NCBI RefSeq assembly: GCF_002952775.1 | Contig: NZ_CP025066.1 | Coordinates: 124,001-188,000, forward strand | Direction: 5' to 3' | Length of the DNA: 64,000 nt | From: Halalkaliarchaeum desulfuricum | Lineage (GTDB): Archaea > Halobacteriota > Halobacteria > Halobacteriales > Haloferacaceae | In this document: one piece after another, positions 26,260-35,519 of the stretch | How positions within the stretch are numbered: the first letter of the stretch is position 1 | How the letters are laid out: every line of letters begins with the position of its first letter | Made by a program: the position numbers and the translations under genes | Notes under the pieces: generated by a model | What the model was told of the DNA's origin: nothing | What the model saw: only the letters and a program-made list of their open reading frames with translations | The model's database searches: none

Positions 26260-27456
26260 TCAGCCGACGATCAGATCGACCGCAGAGAAGATTCCGAACC
26301 CGAGCCCGAGCGCCAGCGCGAGCGAACCGACCCACGCGAGGACCGTATACCCCATCTTCCGGCGCGACACGCCGGCCTGGCCGGCCGCGTAGCCGGCGCC
26401 GACGATCGCGGAGACGATGATCTCGTTGAACGAGACCGGGATGCCGAACGCGACGGCGGTCTGGGCGATCGCAAACGACGGGATCAACGCCGCAATCGAC
26501 CGTCGCGGACCCATCGAGGCGTAGTCCTGGGCGATCGCCTTGATCATCCGCGGGGCGCCGGTCCAGGAGCCCAGCAGCAGTCCGAACCCGCCCCCGACCA
26601 AAAGCGCAAGGAGGGGAACGCCGCTCCCGTCGAACAGCGGCACCAGTGGGCCGATCGCGAGGCCGACCTGCGATCCGCCGGCCGAAAAGGCGACCAGTCC
26701 CCCCATCACGAGGAGGAACCGACGCTGTCCCCCCGCGAAATCGCGTCGCAGATCCGCAGCGAGCAGTCCGGTCGCGAGCAGGGCGATCCCGAGTGTCGCC
26801 GCCGGCACGCCGGGATCGATCCCCGCGGCGTTCGGCAATGAGACCGCCGCCGCGACGGTTCCGGCGATCGAGCCGTCCTCGCCTGCCGGCCCGAGCACGG
26901 CGAAACCGACGTTGGCCAGAACGGCACCCACGACCCCGGCGAGGCCGGCCGTCACCCGGCGTTCGTCGAGCCGCCCCCAGTCGAGTAGTTTGACCGTGCC
27001 GTACGCGACTCCGCCGCCGACGAACGGGGTGAGGACCCACAGCGCGAGGATCTCGGCGTACTTCGCCCAGGCGGGGTCGCCGCCGAGCGCGAGGCCGACA
27101 CCGACGACGGCGCCGGTGACGGTGAAGGCGGTGGCGATCGGATAGCCGCTGAACACGCCCACGGCAACCAGCGTCGCGGCGACGACGAGCGCGACGATCG
27201 CGGCGGTCGCAGAGAGGCTGACCCCGCCGATCAGCTCCGTGCCCACTGCCTCAGTCACGTTCGCCCCCTGCAGTACAGCGCCGAGGAAGCCCAGAATCCC
27301 GACGATCAATCCCGCCCGCAATACCGAGATCGCGTTCGCCCCGACCGCCGGCGCGAACGGCGTCGATCCCGATGAGCCGGCGCCGATCGCCCACGCCATA
27401 AACAGGCTCGCCATTCCCGCGACCAGGAAAGTCGCCGCCGCCTCGATCCCGACCAT
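26260..27456 (-). CDS. Inorganic phosphate transporter, PiT family
   Basis: A 398-residue protein with about ten membrane segments and the two PiT repeats. The first contains AWAIGAGSSGSTPFAPAVGANAIS, the second the matching SWTGAPRMIKAIAQDYASMGP segment. PiT carriers move phosphate with sodium or protons. Its ATG is 4 nt after the stop of the small membrane protein, so the two are co-translated. No PhoU-like (DUF47) gene is adjacent. Confidence 0.9.
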   Translation of the reverse strand: MVGIEAAATFLVAGMASLFMAWAIGAGSSGSTPFAPAVGANAISVLRAGLIVGILGFLGAVLQGANVTEAVGTELIGGVSLSATAAIVALVVAATLVAVGVFSGYPIATAFTVTGAVVGVGLALGGDPAWAKYAEILALWVLTPFVGGGVAYGTVKLLDWGRLDERRVTAGLAGVVGAVLANVGFAVLGPAGEDGSIAGTVAAAVSLPNAAGIDPGVPAATLGIALLATGLLAADLRRDFAGGQRRFLLVMGGLVAFSAGGSQVGLAIGPLVPLFDGSGVPLLALLVGGGFGLLLGSWTGAPRMIKAIAQDYASMGPRRSIAALIPSFAIAQTAVAFGIPVSFNEIIVSAIVGAGYAAGQAGVSRRKMGYTVLAWVGSLALALGLGFGIFSAVDLIVG

Positions 27457-27460
27457 CAGG

Positions 27461-27595
27461 TCACCGCCGTTGACCGTCCTGGTAGCCCTCTCGGAGACCC
27501 ATCAGCGTCCGGCGGACCAGGAGGTACGCGAAGAAGAACAGCCCGAGCAGGAACAACAGCAGGAGGATAAAGACCAGATCCAGATCGGTTAGCAT
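27461..27595 (-). CDS. Small single-span membrane protein paired with PiT transporter
   Basis: A 44-residue protein, almost all one helix (residues 4-28, VFILLLLFLLGLFFFAYLLV), ending in a basic tail RRTLMGLREGYQDGQRR. It lies 4 nt upstream of the PiT gene on the same strand. Position and size suggest an accessory subunit of the transporter or a membrane tether. I know tiny proteins in this place in other haloarchaea, but no function. Confidence 0.7.
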   Translation of the reverse strand: MLTDLDLVFILLLLFLLGLFFFAYLLVRRTLMGLREGYQDGQRR

Positions 27596-27666
27596 ACCCG
27601 GCGATATCGCGCCCGACGGCAAAGGCGTTTCGCCACGCCGCACTGAGCGGTCGTCCTCGGGGTCGA

Positions 27667-28239
27667 TCACTCAGACGGGTTCGAGACACCGTCGCTACCG
27701 CCGGTCGCGTGGGCCTGCGAGAGGAGATCCGCCACGGGCTCTTCGTAGGCGTAGCCGGGGATGATACCCTGGACGTACGTGCCCTCGACGTAGTTGACGA
27801 TCGCGACGGCGTCATCGACGCCCCGTCGAGTGTCGCGATCCCGGAGGGTCGCCTCGACGACAGCAATCCGAGTTTCGGCATCGTCGATCGACCGACGGAC
27901 CGACGGGGAGACATCTCGATCGGCTTTCAGTACGCCGGCGACATCGGCGACGCGGAGTTCGAACGTCTCGTACCAGCCGTCCTCGACGACGTCGGCGACG
28001 CGATCGCTCGTCACCTCATCGAGCATCGGGACGCGGACGGAGATCTCAAACCTGACGACATCTCGATCGTCGGGATCAGGACTGTCGACGGCAGGATCAT
28101 CATCCACGTCGCTGGTTGACGCCGTCACGGTTGCGTCGAACGGCGTCGACGTAGCCCGGAACCGGCCGGGCTCTGGTGCGGGTTCGAAGGACGGGTGCTC
28201 GCGGAACGCCCGCCGGACGCGTTCGGGGAGTTCACTCAT
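27667..28239 (-). CDS. Conserved haloarchaeal protein (DUF5813-like)
   Basis: A 190-residue soluble acidic protein starting MSELPERVRRAFREHPSFEP, then a two-part alpha/beta body with a mid-protein acidic loop (STSDVDDDPAVDSPDPDDRD). A conserved-looking C-terminal segment reads YVEGTYVQGIIPGYAYEEPVADLL. I associate this with DUF5813, from memory. The start at 28239 rather than 28305 is chosen because the homologous N-terminus begins there. Function unknown; no operon partner on this strand. Confidence 0.68.
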   Translation of the reverse strand: MSELPERVRRAFREHPSFEPAPEPGRFRATSTPFDATVTASTSDVDDDPAVDSPDPDDRDVVRFEISVRVPMLDEVTSDRVADVVEDGWYETFELRVADVAGVLKADRDVSPSVRRSIDDAETRIAVVEATLRDRDTRRGVDDAVAIVNYVEGTYVQGIIPGYAYEEPVADLLSQAHATGGSDGVSNPSE

Positions 28240-28356
28240 GGCGAGGGAGAGGGGATCCGGCGACAAAAGCGTCGCGTTCGGCGTCACCGAGCTGCGGTCG
28301 AACAACCGGTCGACGTTGCCACTCGCGAGACGTTTTACTATCTGGATCCCCTGGAT

Positions 28357-29016
28357 ATGTCAATGACCGACAGGGGAGCAGACCGCGAGGATCCGATCGG
28401 TAAGCCCGTCGTGCGCTCGGATCCGGCGGTCACCGGCGAGCGGGCCGCGGAGGCGGTCGGATTCGATCCGGACGATCCGGACGACCTGGAGGCGGCCGCA
28501 CGGACCGTCCGGGAGTTCGCGAGCGACGCCATCGGCGACGATCACGTGTTGATGCTCCGGGGTGCGGCCGCCTGTGCGGCGCTGGTTCGGGGGCTCGATT
28601 CGTACACGGCGGCGGCCGAGCGCGCTGGCGACGGGGTGTCTGTGGCGTTCGTCCGCAAGTGGGCCCGGGTACACGCGCTCCCGCAGTCGATCCGGCGGCA
28701 CGTCGCCCGCGGGGAGATCGCCCCCAGCGCGGCCAAGCACATCGCCCGCGTGTCGGGCGAGCCGCGGTACGTGCTGGCGTTTGCGATCCTCGATGGCGGC
28801 CTCACCGTCAGGGAGGTGCGGGCGATCGCCTCGGAGGTGAACGACGGGCGACCGATCGCGGAGGCACTCCAGGAGCGGGACGTCACGCTCGGGGAGGTTA
28901 CGGTCGCGCTGCCGGAGGGGACCTACGTCGAACTTCGGCGCCGAGCCTCGATCGAAAACACCGACCCTGGTGAGATCGTCGCCGAGGCGCTGTCGGCGTA
29001 CTTCAAGGAGAAGTGA
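28357..29016 (+). CDS. Conserved haloarchaeal helix-turn-helix-like protein (DUF7119-like)
   Basis: A 219-residue protein. Residues 70-150 are helical and read like a DNA-binding ParB/HTH-type segment: YTAAAERAGDGVSVAFVRKWARVHALPQSIRRHVARGEIAPSAAKHIARVSG. The end, YVELRRRASIENTDPGEIVAEALSAYF, looks like a ribbon-helix-helix motif. Together this suggests a chromosome-binding or regulatory protein; I recall the family as DUF7119. TTTTACTA at 28333-28340 is 27 nt before the second ATG (28363), so the true start may be there. Confidence 0.7.
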   Translation: MSMTDRGADREDPIGKPVVRSDPAVTGERAAEAVGFDPDDPDDLEAAARTVREFASDAIGDDHVLMLRGAAACAALVRGLDSYTAAAERAGDGVSVAFVRKWARVHALPQSIRRHVARGEIAPSAAKHIARVSGEPRYVLAFAILDGGLTVREVRAIASEVNDGRPIAEALQERDVTLGEVTVALPEGTYVELRRRASIENTDPGEIVAEALSAYFKEK

Positions 29017-29113
29017 GCGTCGCGTTTTCGAGGCCAGCTCATCGCGGTTCCGTCCGGCGACTGTCGGGAGAAGTCAGAAACGTTAAACGCACGGCGGTGA
29101 TATCCCGGCGTGA

Positions 29114-29186
29114 GGGCGCGTAGCTCAGCGGACAGAGCACTTGGTTCCGGACCAAGATGCCGCGGGTTCAAATCCCGTCGCGCCCG
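29114..29186 (+). tRNA. tRNA-Arg (anticodon CCG)
   Basis: A complete 73-nt cloverleaf. Acceptor GGGCGCG pairs with CGCGCCC plus discriminator G. The D-stem is GCTC/GAGC. The anticodon stem CTTGG/CCAAG encloses TTCCGGA, giving anticodon CCG for codon CGG. The T-stem is GCGGG/CCCGT with loop TTCAAAT. No intron is seen and no CCA is encoded. Its 3' end is the integration site of the accessory region that follows. Confidence 0.95.
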
Positions 29187-29187
29187 T
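29172..29187 (+). repeat. att core, copy 1 (3' end of tRNA-Arg)
   Basis: ATCCCGTCGCGCCCGT: the 3' half of the T-arm and acceptor stem plus one base. It is repeated exactly at 29245-29260, the form expected of an integrase target and its duplicate. Confidence 0.75.
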
Positions 29188-29244
29188 TCGTTCACTTCGT
29201 TCACTCACGAGCGCGACTTACCCCCGCTCGCTCCGCTCGCGGGG

Positions 29245-29260
29245 ATCCCGTCGCGCCCGT
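29245..29260 (+). repeat. att core, copy 2
   Basis: A second exact copy of ATCCCGTCGCGCCCGT, 73 bp after the first. The 57 bp between hold only short repeats (CGTTCACTTCGTTCACTC and CGCTCGCTCCGCTCGCGG). The sequence turns AT-rich immediately afterwards. No integrase gene is seen next to it. Confidence 0.7.
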
Positions 29261-29756
29261 CAACTTCTAACCGCATGACGGTGGCGGGGTGTTTGCCGTG
29301 ATATCGAAAGGCGCATGCTTTCGTTCGATGGTCGAACGCTCAATGGTGTCCCAGTAGGGCTCACGTACATCCAAACTGGAGTGTGGAGTGAAAATCAATC
29401 GCCGATTGAGTCCATTAGCTCGCTTGCTCGAAGAGCGAGTCTGAATTCTCTTGGAGCCCACCTACCAGATCAAGAATAACTTTCTTGGGAATGTCCTCAC
29501 CAGACACGATCCCGTATGAATCAATTGGTGACTTCGGACTGCGTACTGACTGCTAGAACGTCTCTCAGTTTTAGAGATGTTCTGAGCGCCGTACAAGATG
29601 TAACGCGCGAGTCTTGCATTGGAATTGTTTCCATTTGAACTCATATCTTATCTGGAATGATGTGTATAGACCATGGACACATCAATTCGCAACTATTCTT
29701 CCCATCCAGTATCCTCTGAAACAGCCGATCAATAGGTTTGCGAATTGACTACTCTT
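29261..29756. other. AT-rich stretch without a recognisable gene
   Basis: About 500 nt just inside the accessory region. Composition falls to near 45 % GC from about 65 % in the core. Only short, unconvincing frames are present. It may be decayed element sequence. Confidence 0.5.
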
Positions 29757-30101
29757 TTAAGCGGGTTGTGACGTCGTGTATCGAATTCCAGCAAAGTATA
29801 GGCCACAGACAATCACACTAATCAGAAACCCAGTCGCGACACTTACTGTTACCCACTCGTACGGTGAGATAGTAATCGCTCTCGATTTGAGAAGCTGGAA
29901 GTATATGTATCCAAGTTGATCTCCGTATGCGTACGGAATGAGAAATCCTCCGAAACAACTGGTAGCAAAGCCAATTGCCAATAGTAGACGCTTTGCTGAA
30001 GAGAATCCACGCTGACTGGTATCAAGGTAGATTCCGACGAAGACGAGGATACCGACGAGTAAACCCCCGCCGATCAGGATTCCCAGATAGATGTTACTCA
30101 C
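29757..30101 (-). CDS. Hypothetical membrane protein
   Basis: A 114-residue protein with about three membrane segments (residues ~5-25, ~37-57 and ~85-108: YLGILIGGGLLVGILVFVG, LLLAIGFATSCFGGFLIPY, VTVSVATGFLISVIVCGLYF). It starts with GTG. TTAATAA at 30126-30132 on the opposite reading is centred 28 nt before it, supporting a leaderless transcript. No family recognised. Its codons are poorer in GC than core genes, in keeping with acquired DNA. Confidence 0.55.
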   Translation of the reverse strand: MSNIYLGILIGGGLLVGILVFVGIYLDTSQRGFSSAKRLLLAIGFATSCFGGFLIPYAYGDQLGYIYFQLLKSRAITISPYEWVTVSVATGFLISVIVCGLYFAGIRYTTSQPA

Positions 30102-30385
30102 ACAAGATACTCTGCAGCCTACTCGTTAATAAGGTGGGATTCCGTTATTGATACGTCTGATCTCGCTATCATCTGAATAGACCGATCTGAATCGTCGATC
30201 TTCATCGAACACTCAGTGCAAGACTCGCCCCTTGGACACAGCAGTGGTTGAGTGTCAACTCGAATTTACGAATTGAATCGATTGAGGCAGACAGATCTTA
30301 AACTTCAATTTGTGACTTTTCATTCACAGAACTCTCTCTAATACCGTCGATCAATAGGAATGCATAATCTGGGATGACAAGTGAC
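30102..30385. other. AT-rich intergenic stretch
   Basis: Apart from the promoter of the left-hand membrane protein at its left edge, nothing with coding or structural character is seen. Confidence 0.4.
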
Positions 30386-30715
30386 TCAGAGGAGACTACT
30401 AATCCACATCAGAATGGAAACGACAAATCCGCTGATAAATGCTACCAACAGGAAGATAGCGACCCACCGTCGTCCGTTATCTGGGAGATATGGGATCTCA
30501 CTTGGGTAAATTGGGGAAAGTGTCCCTTTTTTATCTGAACCGCGTCCATCCATATACTGAGAAACAGACTCTACACTATTGTTACTTCTGCTGCCGGTAG
30601 TGAACGATCTCAGCAAGACTGATTTCCATATTTCTTGGTGATGTGTTCGCCCAATGTACACATCAGGCTGTTTCTGACAGGATACTGCAATGAGAAACTT
30701 CGTCTGCAACATCAA
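30386..30715 (-). CDS. Possible small protein with C-terminal membrane anchor
   Basis: A 109-residue frame. Residues ~85-107 (WVAIFLLVAFISGFVVSILMWI) form a clear membrane helix after a charged stretch. The N-terminal ~50 residues look less like a real protein, so the true start may be the ATG at 30553 (55 residues). No homologue recognised. A tail-anchored small protein of the integrated element is the best reading. Confidence 0.35.
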   Translation of the reverse strand: MMLQTKFLIAVSCQKQPDVYIGRTHHQEIWKSVLLRSFTTGSRSNNSVESVSQYMDGRGSDKKGTLSPIYPSEIPYLPDNGRRWVAIFLLVAFISGFVVSILMWISSLL

Positions 30716-30819
30716 TCCTCTGTATCTTGTACAGCTGTCTTACCAGTTGGTGGATAGTTCGGAGTGTCCCGCGTTAGATCGTTCCTCTGTGCGGACCAGA
30801 ACCCAGTTCAGATATATCT

Positions 30820-31775
30820 CTTTCTGAGGCTCCATTGAATCGCCAGACATCGCCGTAGTAAGTCGTAAAATCGAAGAAGTTGAGGCGAGTGAGTAGCAGT
30901 TTGGATGAACCTTACCACCCGCCTCACCGAGGAATTAGTCTCGCTCGCCAAAAGTTATTCCGACGATGCTGAGGAAGCTGCCGCCCCGGAAGGTGGCGGC
31001 AGCTTCGCTGAATGGGCGATGATTTCGCTTCACGGCTTGCGAATTTTCCTTGAGAAATCCTACGTGATGACAATCGACCTGTTAGAGACAATGACGCAAA
31101 TTCTGGAGATTATTGGCCTTGAACCGGACGATCTCCCGGCACCATCCACGTTGAATAAGTGGCTCGACAGGATTGAGATGGCAGTTTGGCGAGTGCTGCT
31201 GCGCCACTCGGCGCAGTTGCACAATCCCTCTCCCGACGCTGCCGTTGACGCTACCTACTACGAACGCTCTCCGGCCAGCAAACACTACTGTGACCGCACG
31301 AACTACCGCGTTCAGACCATCGAGGCGACGAAACTCGTCGATACAGAGACGCAAGCGATCCTTGACGTACACTGCACCACGACCAGAGAAGGGAGTGACG
31401 CCGATGTCTGTGCGCAACTCGCCCGGCGCTACCCGGGCGAGTTACGCACGCTTGCCGCCGATAAGGGCTACGACAGCCAAGAGTTACGCGAGCAACTCCG
31501 TGAACTCGGCATCAGACCACTCGTCAAACATCGTGTGTTCGCGCCCTACGATCACGCACACAACGCCCGAATTAACGACGATCTCTACAATCAGCGCTCG
31601 ATGACCGAAACCGCCAACTCCTCGGTCAAGCGCTCGTACGGCTCGGCCGTCCGAGCGCGTGAATGGTACCGCGAGTTCCGCGAGATTGCCCTGATGTGTC
31701 TCGTCTACAACATCAAACGCTACGTCAAACCATGAATTCTAACGTCTTACAGCGATTCAATGGAGCCCTTTCTGA
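30820..31775 (+). mobile_element. Intact IS5-family insertion sequence with 8-bp target duplication
   Basis: The element spans 30828-31767 (940 bp). Perfect 16-bp terminal inverted repeats GGCTCCATTGAATCGC lie at 30828-30843 and, inverted, at 31752-31767. The 8-bp direct repeat CTTTCTGA flanks it at 30820-30827 and 31768-31775. It carries one uninterrupted transposase gene. An 8-bp duplication and this size fit the haloarchaeal (ISH1-like) part of the IS5 family. Perfect ends and duplication indicate a recent, probably active insertion. Confidence 0.9.
30905..31735 (+). CDS. IS5-family DDE transposase
   Basis: A 276-residue transposase. Putative catalytic residues are D115 (VDATYYER), D186 (AADKGYDS) and E235 (RSMTETANSSVKRSYG), the IS5 DDE pattern, with the Y-x2-R-x3-E-like signature after the glutamate. 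Residues ~35-105 are the helical N-terminal DNA-binding region. It is intact and lies wholly inside the element. Confidence 0.9.
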   Translation: MNLTTRLTEELVSLAKSYSDDAEEAAAPEGGGSFAEWAMISLHGLRIFLEKSYVMTIDLLETMTQILEIIGLEPDDLPAPSTLNKWLDRIEMAVWRVLLRHSAQLHNPSPDAAVDATYYERSPASKHYCDRTNYRVQTIEATKLVDTETQAILDVHCTTTREGSDADVCAQLARRYPGELRTLAADKGYDSQELREQLRELGIRPLVKHRVFAPYDHAHNARINDDLYNQRSMTETANSSVKRSYGSAVRAREWYREFREIALMCLVYNIKRYVKP

Positions 31776-31781
31776 GGATTT

Positions 31782-31800
31782 CAACAAAGCCGCTTTGTTG
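31782..31800. repeat. 19-bp near-perfect palindrome beside the IS5 element
   Basis: CAACAAAGC, one C, then GCTTTGTTG: a 9-bp inverted repeat with a one-base centre, 6 nt after the target duplication. It may have been a terminator or operator near the insertion point. Confidence 0.6.
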
Positions 31801-31847
31801 GATCAACAGATTCTCGAAGTACTCGGCGTGCTCCTCGCAGGCAGTCG

Positions 31848-32186
31848 CTATTCACCGACGCTGTTGAGCGCGCTGTTCAGCTCAAAGAGTTCACGAACCA
31901 CCTCGCTGTCTGCGACCCGGTATCGGTGCGGTGACGTGTTCGGAACTTCCTCGATCAGTTCGACCTCAATCAAGAGGTCGGTGTAGTTACCAACGGTCTG
32001 GCGCGTTACACCAGCGTGTTCTGCGAGTTCGGTTTTGTTGAACTCGCGGTTCGGCGGAAGATCGAGCAACGCGTCTACGAGAATCGGGATCGCGTCGTGT
32101 TGCGTGAGGTAGAGCCACCCGCTCGGGTGTTCCTTCCGGAGCTGCTTCTTCGCTCCCCGGTCATCCGCCTGCTCCATACTGCTCAT
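31848..32186 (-). CDS. Winged helix-turn-helix regulator
   Basis: A 112-residue DNA-binding protein. The winged-helix core is PILVDALLDLPPNREFNKTELAEHAGVTRQTVGNYTDLLIEVELIEEVPNTSPHRYRVAD (residues ~30-95), a pattern common in haloarchaeal accessory regions. The start at 32186 is fixed by TATAAT at 32211-32216 (read on the minus strand), 27 nt upstream. Target genes unknown. It sits between the IS5 and IS6 elements. Confidence 0.8.
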   Translation of the reverse strand: MSSMEQADDRGAKKQLRKEHPSGWLYLTQHDAIPILVDALLDLPPNREFNKTELAEHAGVTRQTVGNYTDLLIEVELIEEVPNTSPHRYRVADSEVVRELFELNSALNSVGE

Positions 32187-32281
32187 ACAGAGAGACACCA
32201 GTCGAGTGTGTATAATTGTTCCCACTGGCGTAAACGGTCATTAACAGTCTTTATATAAGAGTGGATTCATCTCCCTCTATG

Positions 32282-33034
32282 GGGCACTGTTAAATCGAGA
32301 GTGAAGTAGATGGGAGTTCTTCATTCGAGTGTCCATGCTCGAAGAACTCCCACTCGATCCAACGGAGTCATCAGATGTAGCGTTTTTGGATGATGAGCGC
32401 ACGCCAGCCTGGTTGGTTCGGCTGGCGTGCGCAGCTCATGCTGCGTCGGCGTCTCTGTCAGAATGTAGTGACCTGCTTGCCTGGTTCGGCGTTGATCGAA
32501 CCAGGCAAGCGATTTGGTACTGGTATCAAGCCTACGGAGAGTACCATGACGAGGAATTCACGGCCGAACCAGATCGCGTTGCTGTCGACGAAAAACAGGT
32601 CAAACTCGAAGGTGGTGAGAAGGTCTGGTCGTATGCAGCGATCGACGTTGATTCGAAGATCGTGCTCCACGTCCAACTTTCGGAACATCGGGGAACTGAC
32701 CCTGCTGCGGAGTTTCTCGTGAGCTCAAAGAGAAACACCGCGTCACCGACGCGGAGTTTCTCGTCGATGGGATGGGCTACTTGACAGCTCTTGCTCGGAC
32801 TGGACTCGCTGGTGACCTCAACTACTCTGACCGCAACATCGTTGAAAAGCTCTTCCAGACCTTCACCATGCGAATCGGGCGTTTTCACGAGATTTGGAAC
32901 GGCAGTCAGGCCAGCGCTGAACGCTGGCTGACTGCCTACACCGCCTACTATAACCACTTCCGAAGTCACCAAGCACTCGACAATGAACCCCCGATTAAAC
33001 ACGCTACATTAGCGGATGCAATTTAACAGTGCCC
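32282..33034 (+). mobile_element. IS6-family element (frameshifted)
   Basis: Perfect 14-bp terminal inverted repeats GGGCACTGTTAAAT (32282-32295) and ATTTAACAGTGCCC (33021-33034) bound a 753-bp element. The 8-bp flanks (CCTCTATG and GTCGAGTG) do not match, so one side has been rearranged since insertion or the element came in by co-integrate resolution. The transposase is broken by a one-base loss. Confidence 0.82.
32335..33026 (+). pseudogene. IS6-family transposase, frameshifted
   Basis: The N-terminal part reads to GTDPAAEFLV, then the frame is lost at about 32719 and picks up as DGMGYLTALARTGLAGDLNYSDRNIVEKLFQTF to the stop at 33026. Adding one C in CTCGTGAG near 32719 would restore a protein of about 230 residues. 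The IS6 DDE residues are visible: VDEK, DGMGYL and NIVEKLFQ. Rearranged as it is, the gene cannot make a full transposase unless the loss is a read error. Confidence 0.85.
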
Positions 33035-33116
33035 GTCGAGTGAATGCGCAATTTTCCCAACGTGGACGGTTCCCGAACACAAATACGTCTTGCCCTCGCA
33101 CGTTCTCACACGAACG

Positions 33117-34106
33117 ATGCCCCACGAGTGTGATGCCTGCGGCGACACGTTCACCACGCTGAGTCGCATTCGCCTGCACGACTGTCCGGCAGAGGACTCA
33201 GAGAGTCAGGATTCACTGTCTTCGTTTGACGCCTTCCTCGATTCGATTTCGGACGCGCTCGAAGCGGACATGCAGCGAAACGTACAGGAGCGTGAGAAGC
33301 GAGGGCTGGACGCCGCGAGCGAGACGTTGAAAACCAACCTCGAGACGGCCGCCCAGGGAGACGTCGACGCTGCGTACAGGTTGATTGGCCAGTACGAGCG
33401 AGAACTCCAAGAGTACCACGCCGCCGAGGACTACGACACGTATCGCGGGATTTTCTGGGCGTTTTACGAACCGGCCACGGAGACTCTCGACGAAATCGCC
33501 GCGCGCGAGGGATGGGAGTTTCTCACGGAACTGATCGAAGCCTACCCGCGCGTGAGTACCGACGACGAGCCCCTCGCGAGTCCGGTCATCGAGAACGTCG
33601 TCGGGAGACACGTCATCCGGACACGTCTACGCGATGGTGTCGAAGCAGTCCCTGTTGATGCGCTCGTATATCTCGGTTCGTTCTGGGAATCGATGGGTGA
33701 AACCAGTGGCGAAGAGTCGTTCGCGTACGGCTGGGGTATCGGCCATCCGGATCACTCTGTTGCGGATCACGTCCATGATGTCGTCACTGAGGACCTGTTC
33801 TGGGTTCGAGGTACGCTTCCGCACGCGTTCTACGCCGACCAACACGCCGCGGCCGATCTACTCGAATCGCTGCTCACCACGGATCGAATCGACTACGAAG
33901 ATCGATACATGCTGGCGTCGATTCTGGCCACGGTTGACCAAGATTCGACGCCGAAAATCCCCCGCTACTGGGACGTTCGCGAGGAACTGGACTACCGCTT
34001 CGAGTGGGACGAGTCGACCAGGGCTCGATTACGTGAGACCATCGAAGACGAGAGATTTCACGAGCGTCTGCCCAAAAACTGGACGTTCGGCGATATGGAA
34101 GTATGA
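33117..34106 (+). CDS. Hypothetical protein with N-terminal zinc knuckle
   Basis: A 329-residue protein. Residues 3-23 hold C5-x2-C8-x12-H21-x-C23, a C2HC-type zinc finger; the remaining ~300 residues are helical, acidic and unmatched. ATG 33117 is chosen over a TTG at 33090 because a TATA-like CAAATACG lies about 33 nt upstream and the zinc motif follows at once. Its stop overlaps the next start (ATGA). Function unknown; it and the broken gene after it may be one unit. Confidence 0.65.
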   Translation: MPHECDACGDTFTTLSRIRLHDCPAEDSESQDSLSSFDAFLDSISDALEADMQRNVQEREKRGLDAASETLKTNLETAAQGDVDAAYRLIGQYERELQEYHAAEDYDTYRGIFWAFYEPATETLDEIAAREGWEFLTELIEAYPRVSTDDEPLASPVIENVVGRHVIRTRLRDGVEAVPVDALVYLGSFWESMGETSGEESFAYGWGIGHPDHSVADHVHDVVTEDLFWVRGTLPHAFYADQHAAADLLESLLTTDRIDYEDRYMLASILATVDQDSTPKIPRYWDVREELDYRFEWDESTRARLRETIEDERFHERLPKNWTFGDMEV

Positions 34107-35504
34107 GCGACACAGAGAAGTTACTCGAAGAGATGCCGCCGGAACTGCTCCGTGGGTTTCTCGCCCGGGAGCTGGAAACTGATCCGGATCTCGAACGCCG
34201 ATTGCATTCTTTTCTGAACACGTCCGACCTCGATGTCTACGAACTCCGAGCCGAAATCGAGTCCAAGTACGGGTATCAGACGGCCCCGAACTTCACCCAG
34301 CACGAAAAGCGAGCAGAGTCGTACATTGAGAAGGGACGATATCGCGACGCGGAGACCATCTACCGCGCGATGTTCGAGGCGATGCGCGATCACCTCCACG
34401 AGTTCGACTCCCATCGAGGTGGATTCGAACACGACGAAACCTTTCAGGACGCGATCGCGAGCTACGCAACCTGTATCCACGACGCGAACCTCCCACACGA
34501 GGAGAAATGCGAGTACATCGAGTACTGTTTTGACCAGTGGGTCGACGAACACGAAGAAGGAGGCTTCCCACAACATTTCAGGGAAGCACTCTGGGAGATG
34601 TGCACGACCGAAGACGACTATCGCTACTGGCATCCCTGCTGAGGGGTCGACTTGACGAGCGGCTCGAGTCCGATCGCATCTACGGTGAGCACTACGATGA
34701 CGACACGGATGCATGGCGTCGCGGTGATCTCACTACTCCCGCCGACGAGGACGAGTTACTCGACGGCTACACCGAAACCGCATGGCTGCGGGGCTTCGTC
34801 GAACTGCTCGACCGCCTCGACGAGGAGGCGGAACTCGGGGGCATTCTCGCACGACACTATCCAGCATCTCGACACCTCTGTCTCCGATACGCTCGTTTCC
34901 TCGCTGATGAGGGCGAACAGGAGGCAGCCGTTACCGTCGCCGAGTATGGGTCGACTCGTTCTCGGGGTCGGATACGGTACCGCTCCGCGAATTTCTTGTC
35001 GATCGATACGAGGCGACTGACCCCGATGCCTTCCGAGAAATGTTAATCGATCTGTTTGCCGAGCGAACCGACTGGACGTACTACGACCGGCTGAAAGTGG
35101 CAACCCCAAACGACGAGTGGGATCACGTCGTCGACACGATCGTCGATCGACTGGACAGGCGGTGGGCCGCCGAGACGATCGTAGAGATCTATCTGCGAGA
35201 GGAACGCATCGAGGACGCATTCGAGACGGTTACCGATGTTCAGGATCTTGACCTGTTCGAGGCGTATATCGATCAACTCGGAGATCATGATCCCGCTGCG
35301 TACTTTGATGCGTATCGTCGGGAGATCAAGAACGCCGCTGCCGACGCAAGTCGACGAAAGTACTACCGACAGGTCGCCGAGCACCTCCAGACCATACGGA
35401 CGCTGGGGCGTGATCGCCGGTTCGAGAACCTGGTCTCATTCCTGCGAGACGAGTACTCGAACCGGCCGGCGTTTCTCGATGAATTAGAGAAGGTTGGAGT
35501 CTAA
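34103..35504 (+). pseudogene. Helical-repeat protein related to SWIM proteins, two frameshifts
   Basis: Three consecutive frames read as one protein of about 465 residues. The first ends at RYWHPC (34642) and continues as LLRGRLDERLESD one frame back; the second break is at about 34947, after which VDSFSGSDTVPLREFL runs to VGV at 35504. Both breaks are one-base losses in runs (CCCC to CCC near 34635; GGGG to GGG near 34948). The C-terminal repeats (ETIVEIYLREERIEDAF, then YYRQVAEHLQTIRTLGRDRRFENLVSFLRDEY) resemble the C-terminus of the SWIM protein at 36645. Two losses of one kind also fit sequencing error. Confidence 0.7.
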
Positions 35505-35519
35505 GTCTCGATTTCCGTC

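Noticed and set aside
29267-29461. 64-codon minus-strand frame just inside the island
   Set aside because: No promoter, no recognisable family, and composition of decayed sequence.
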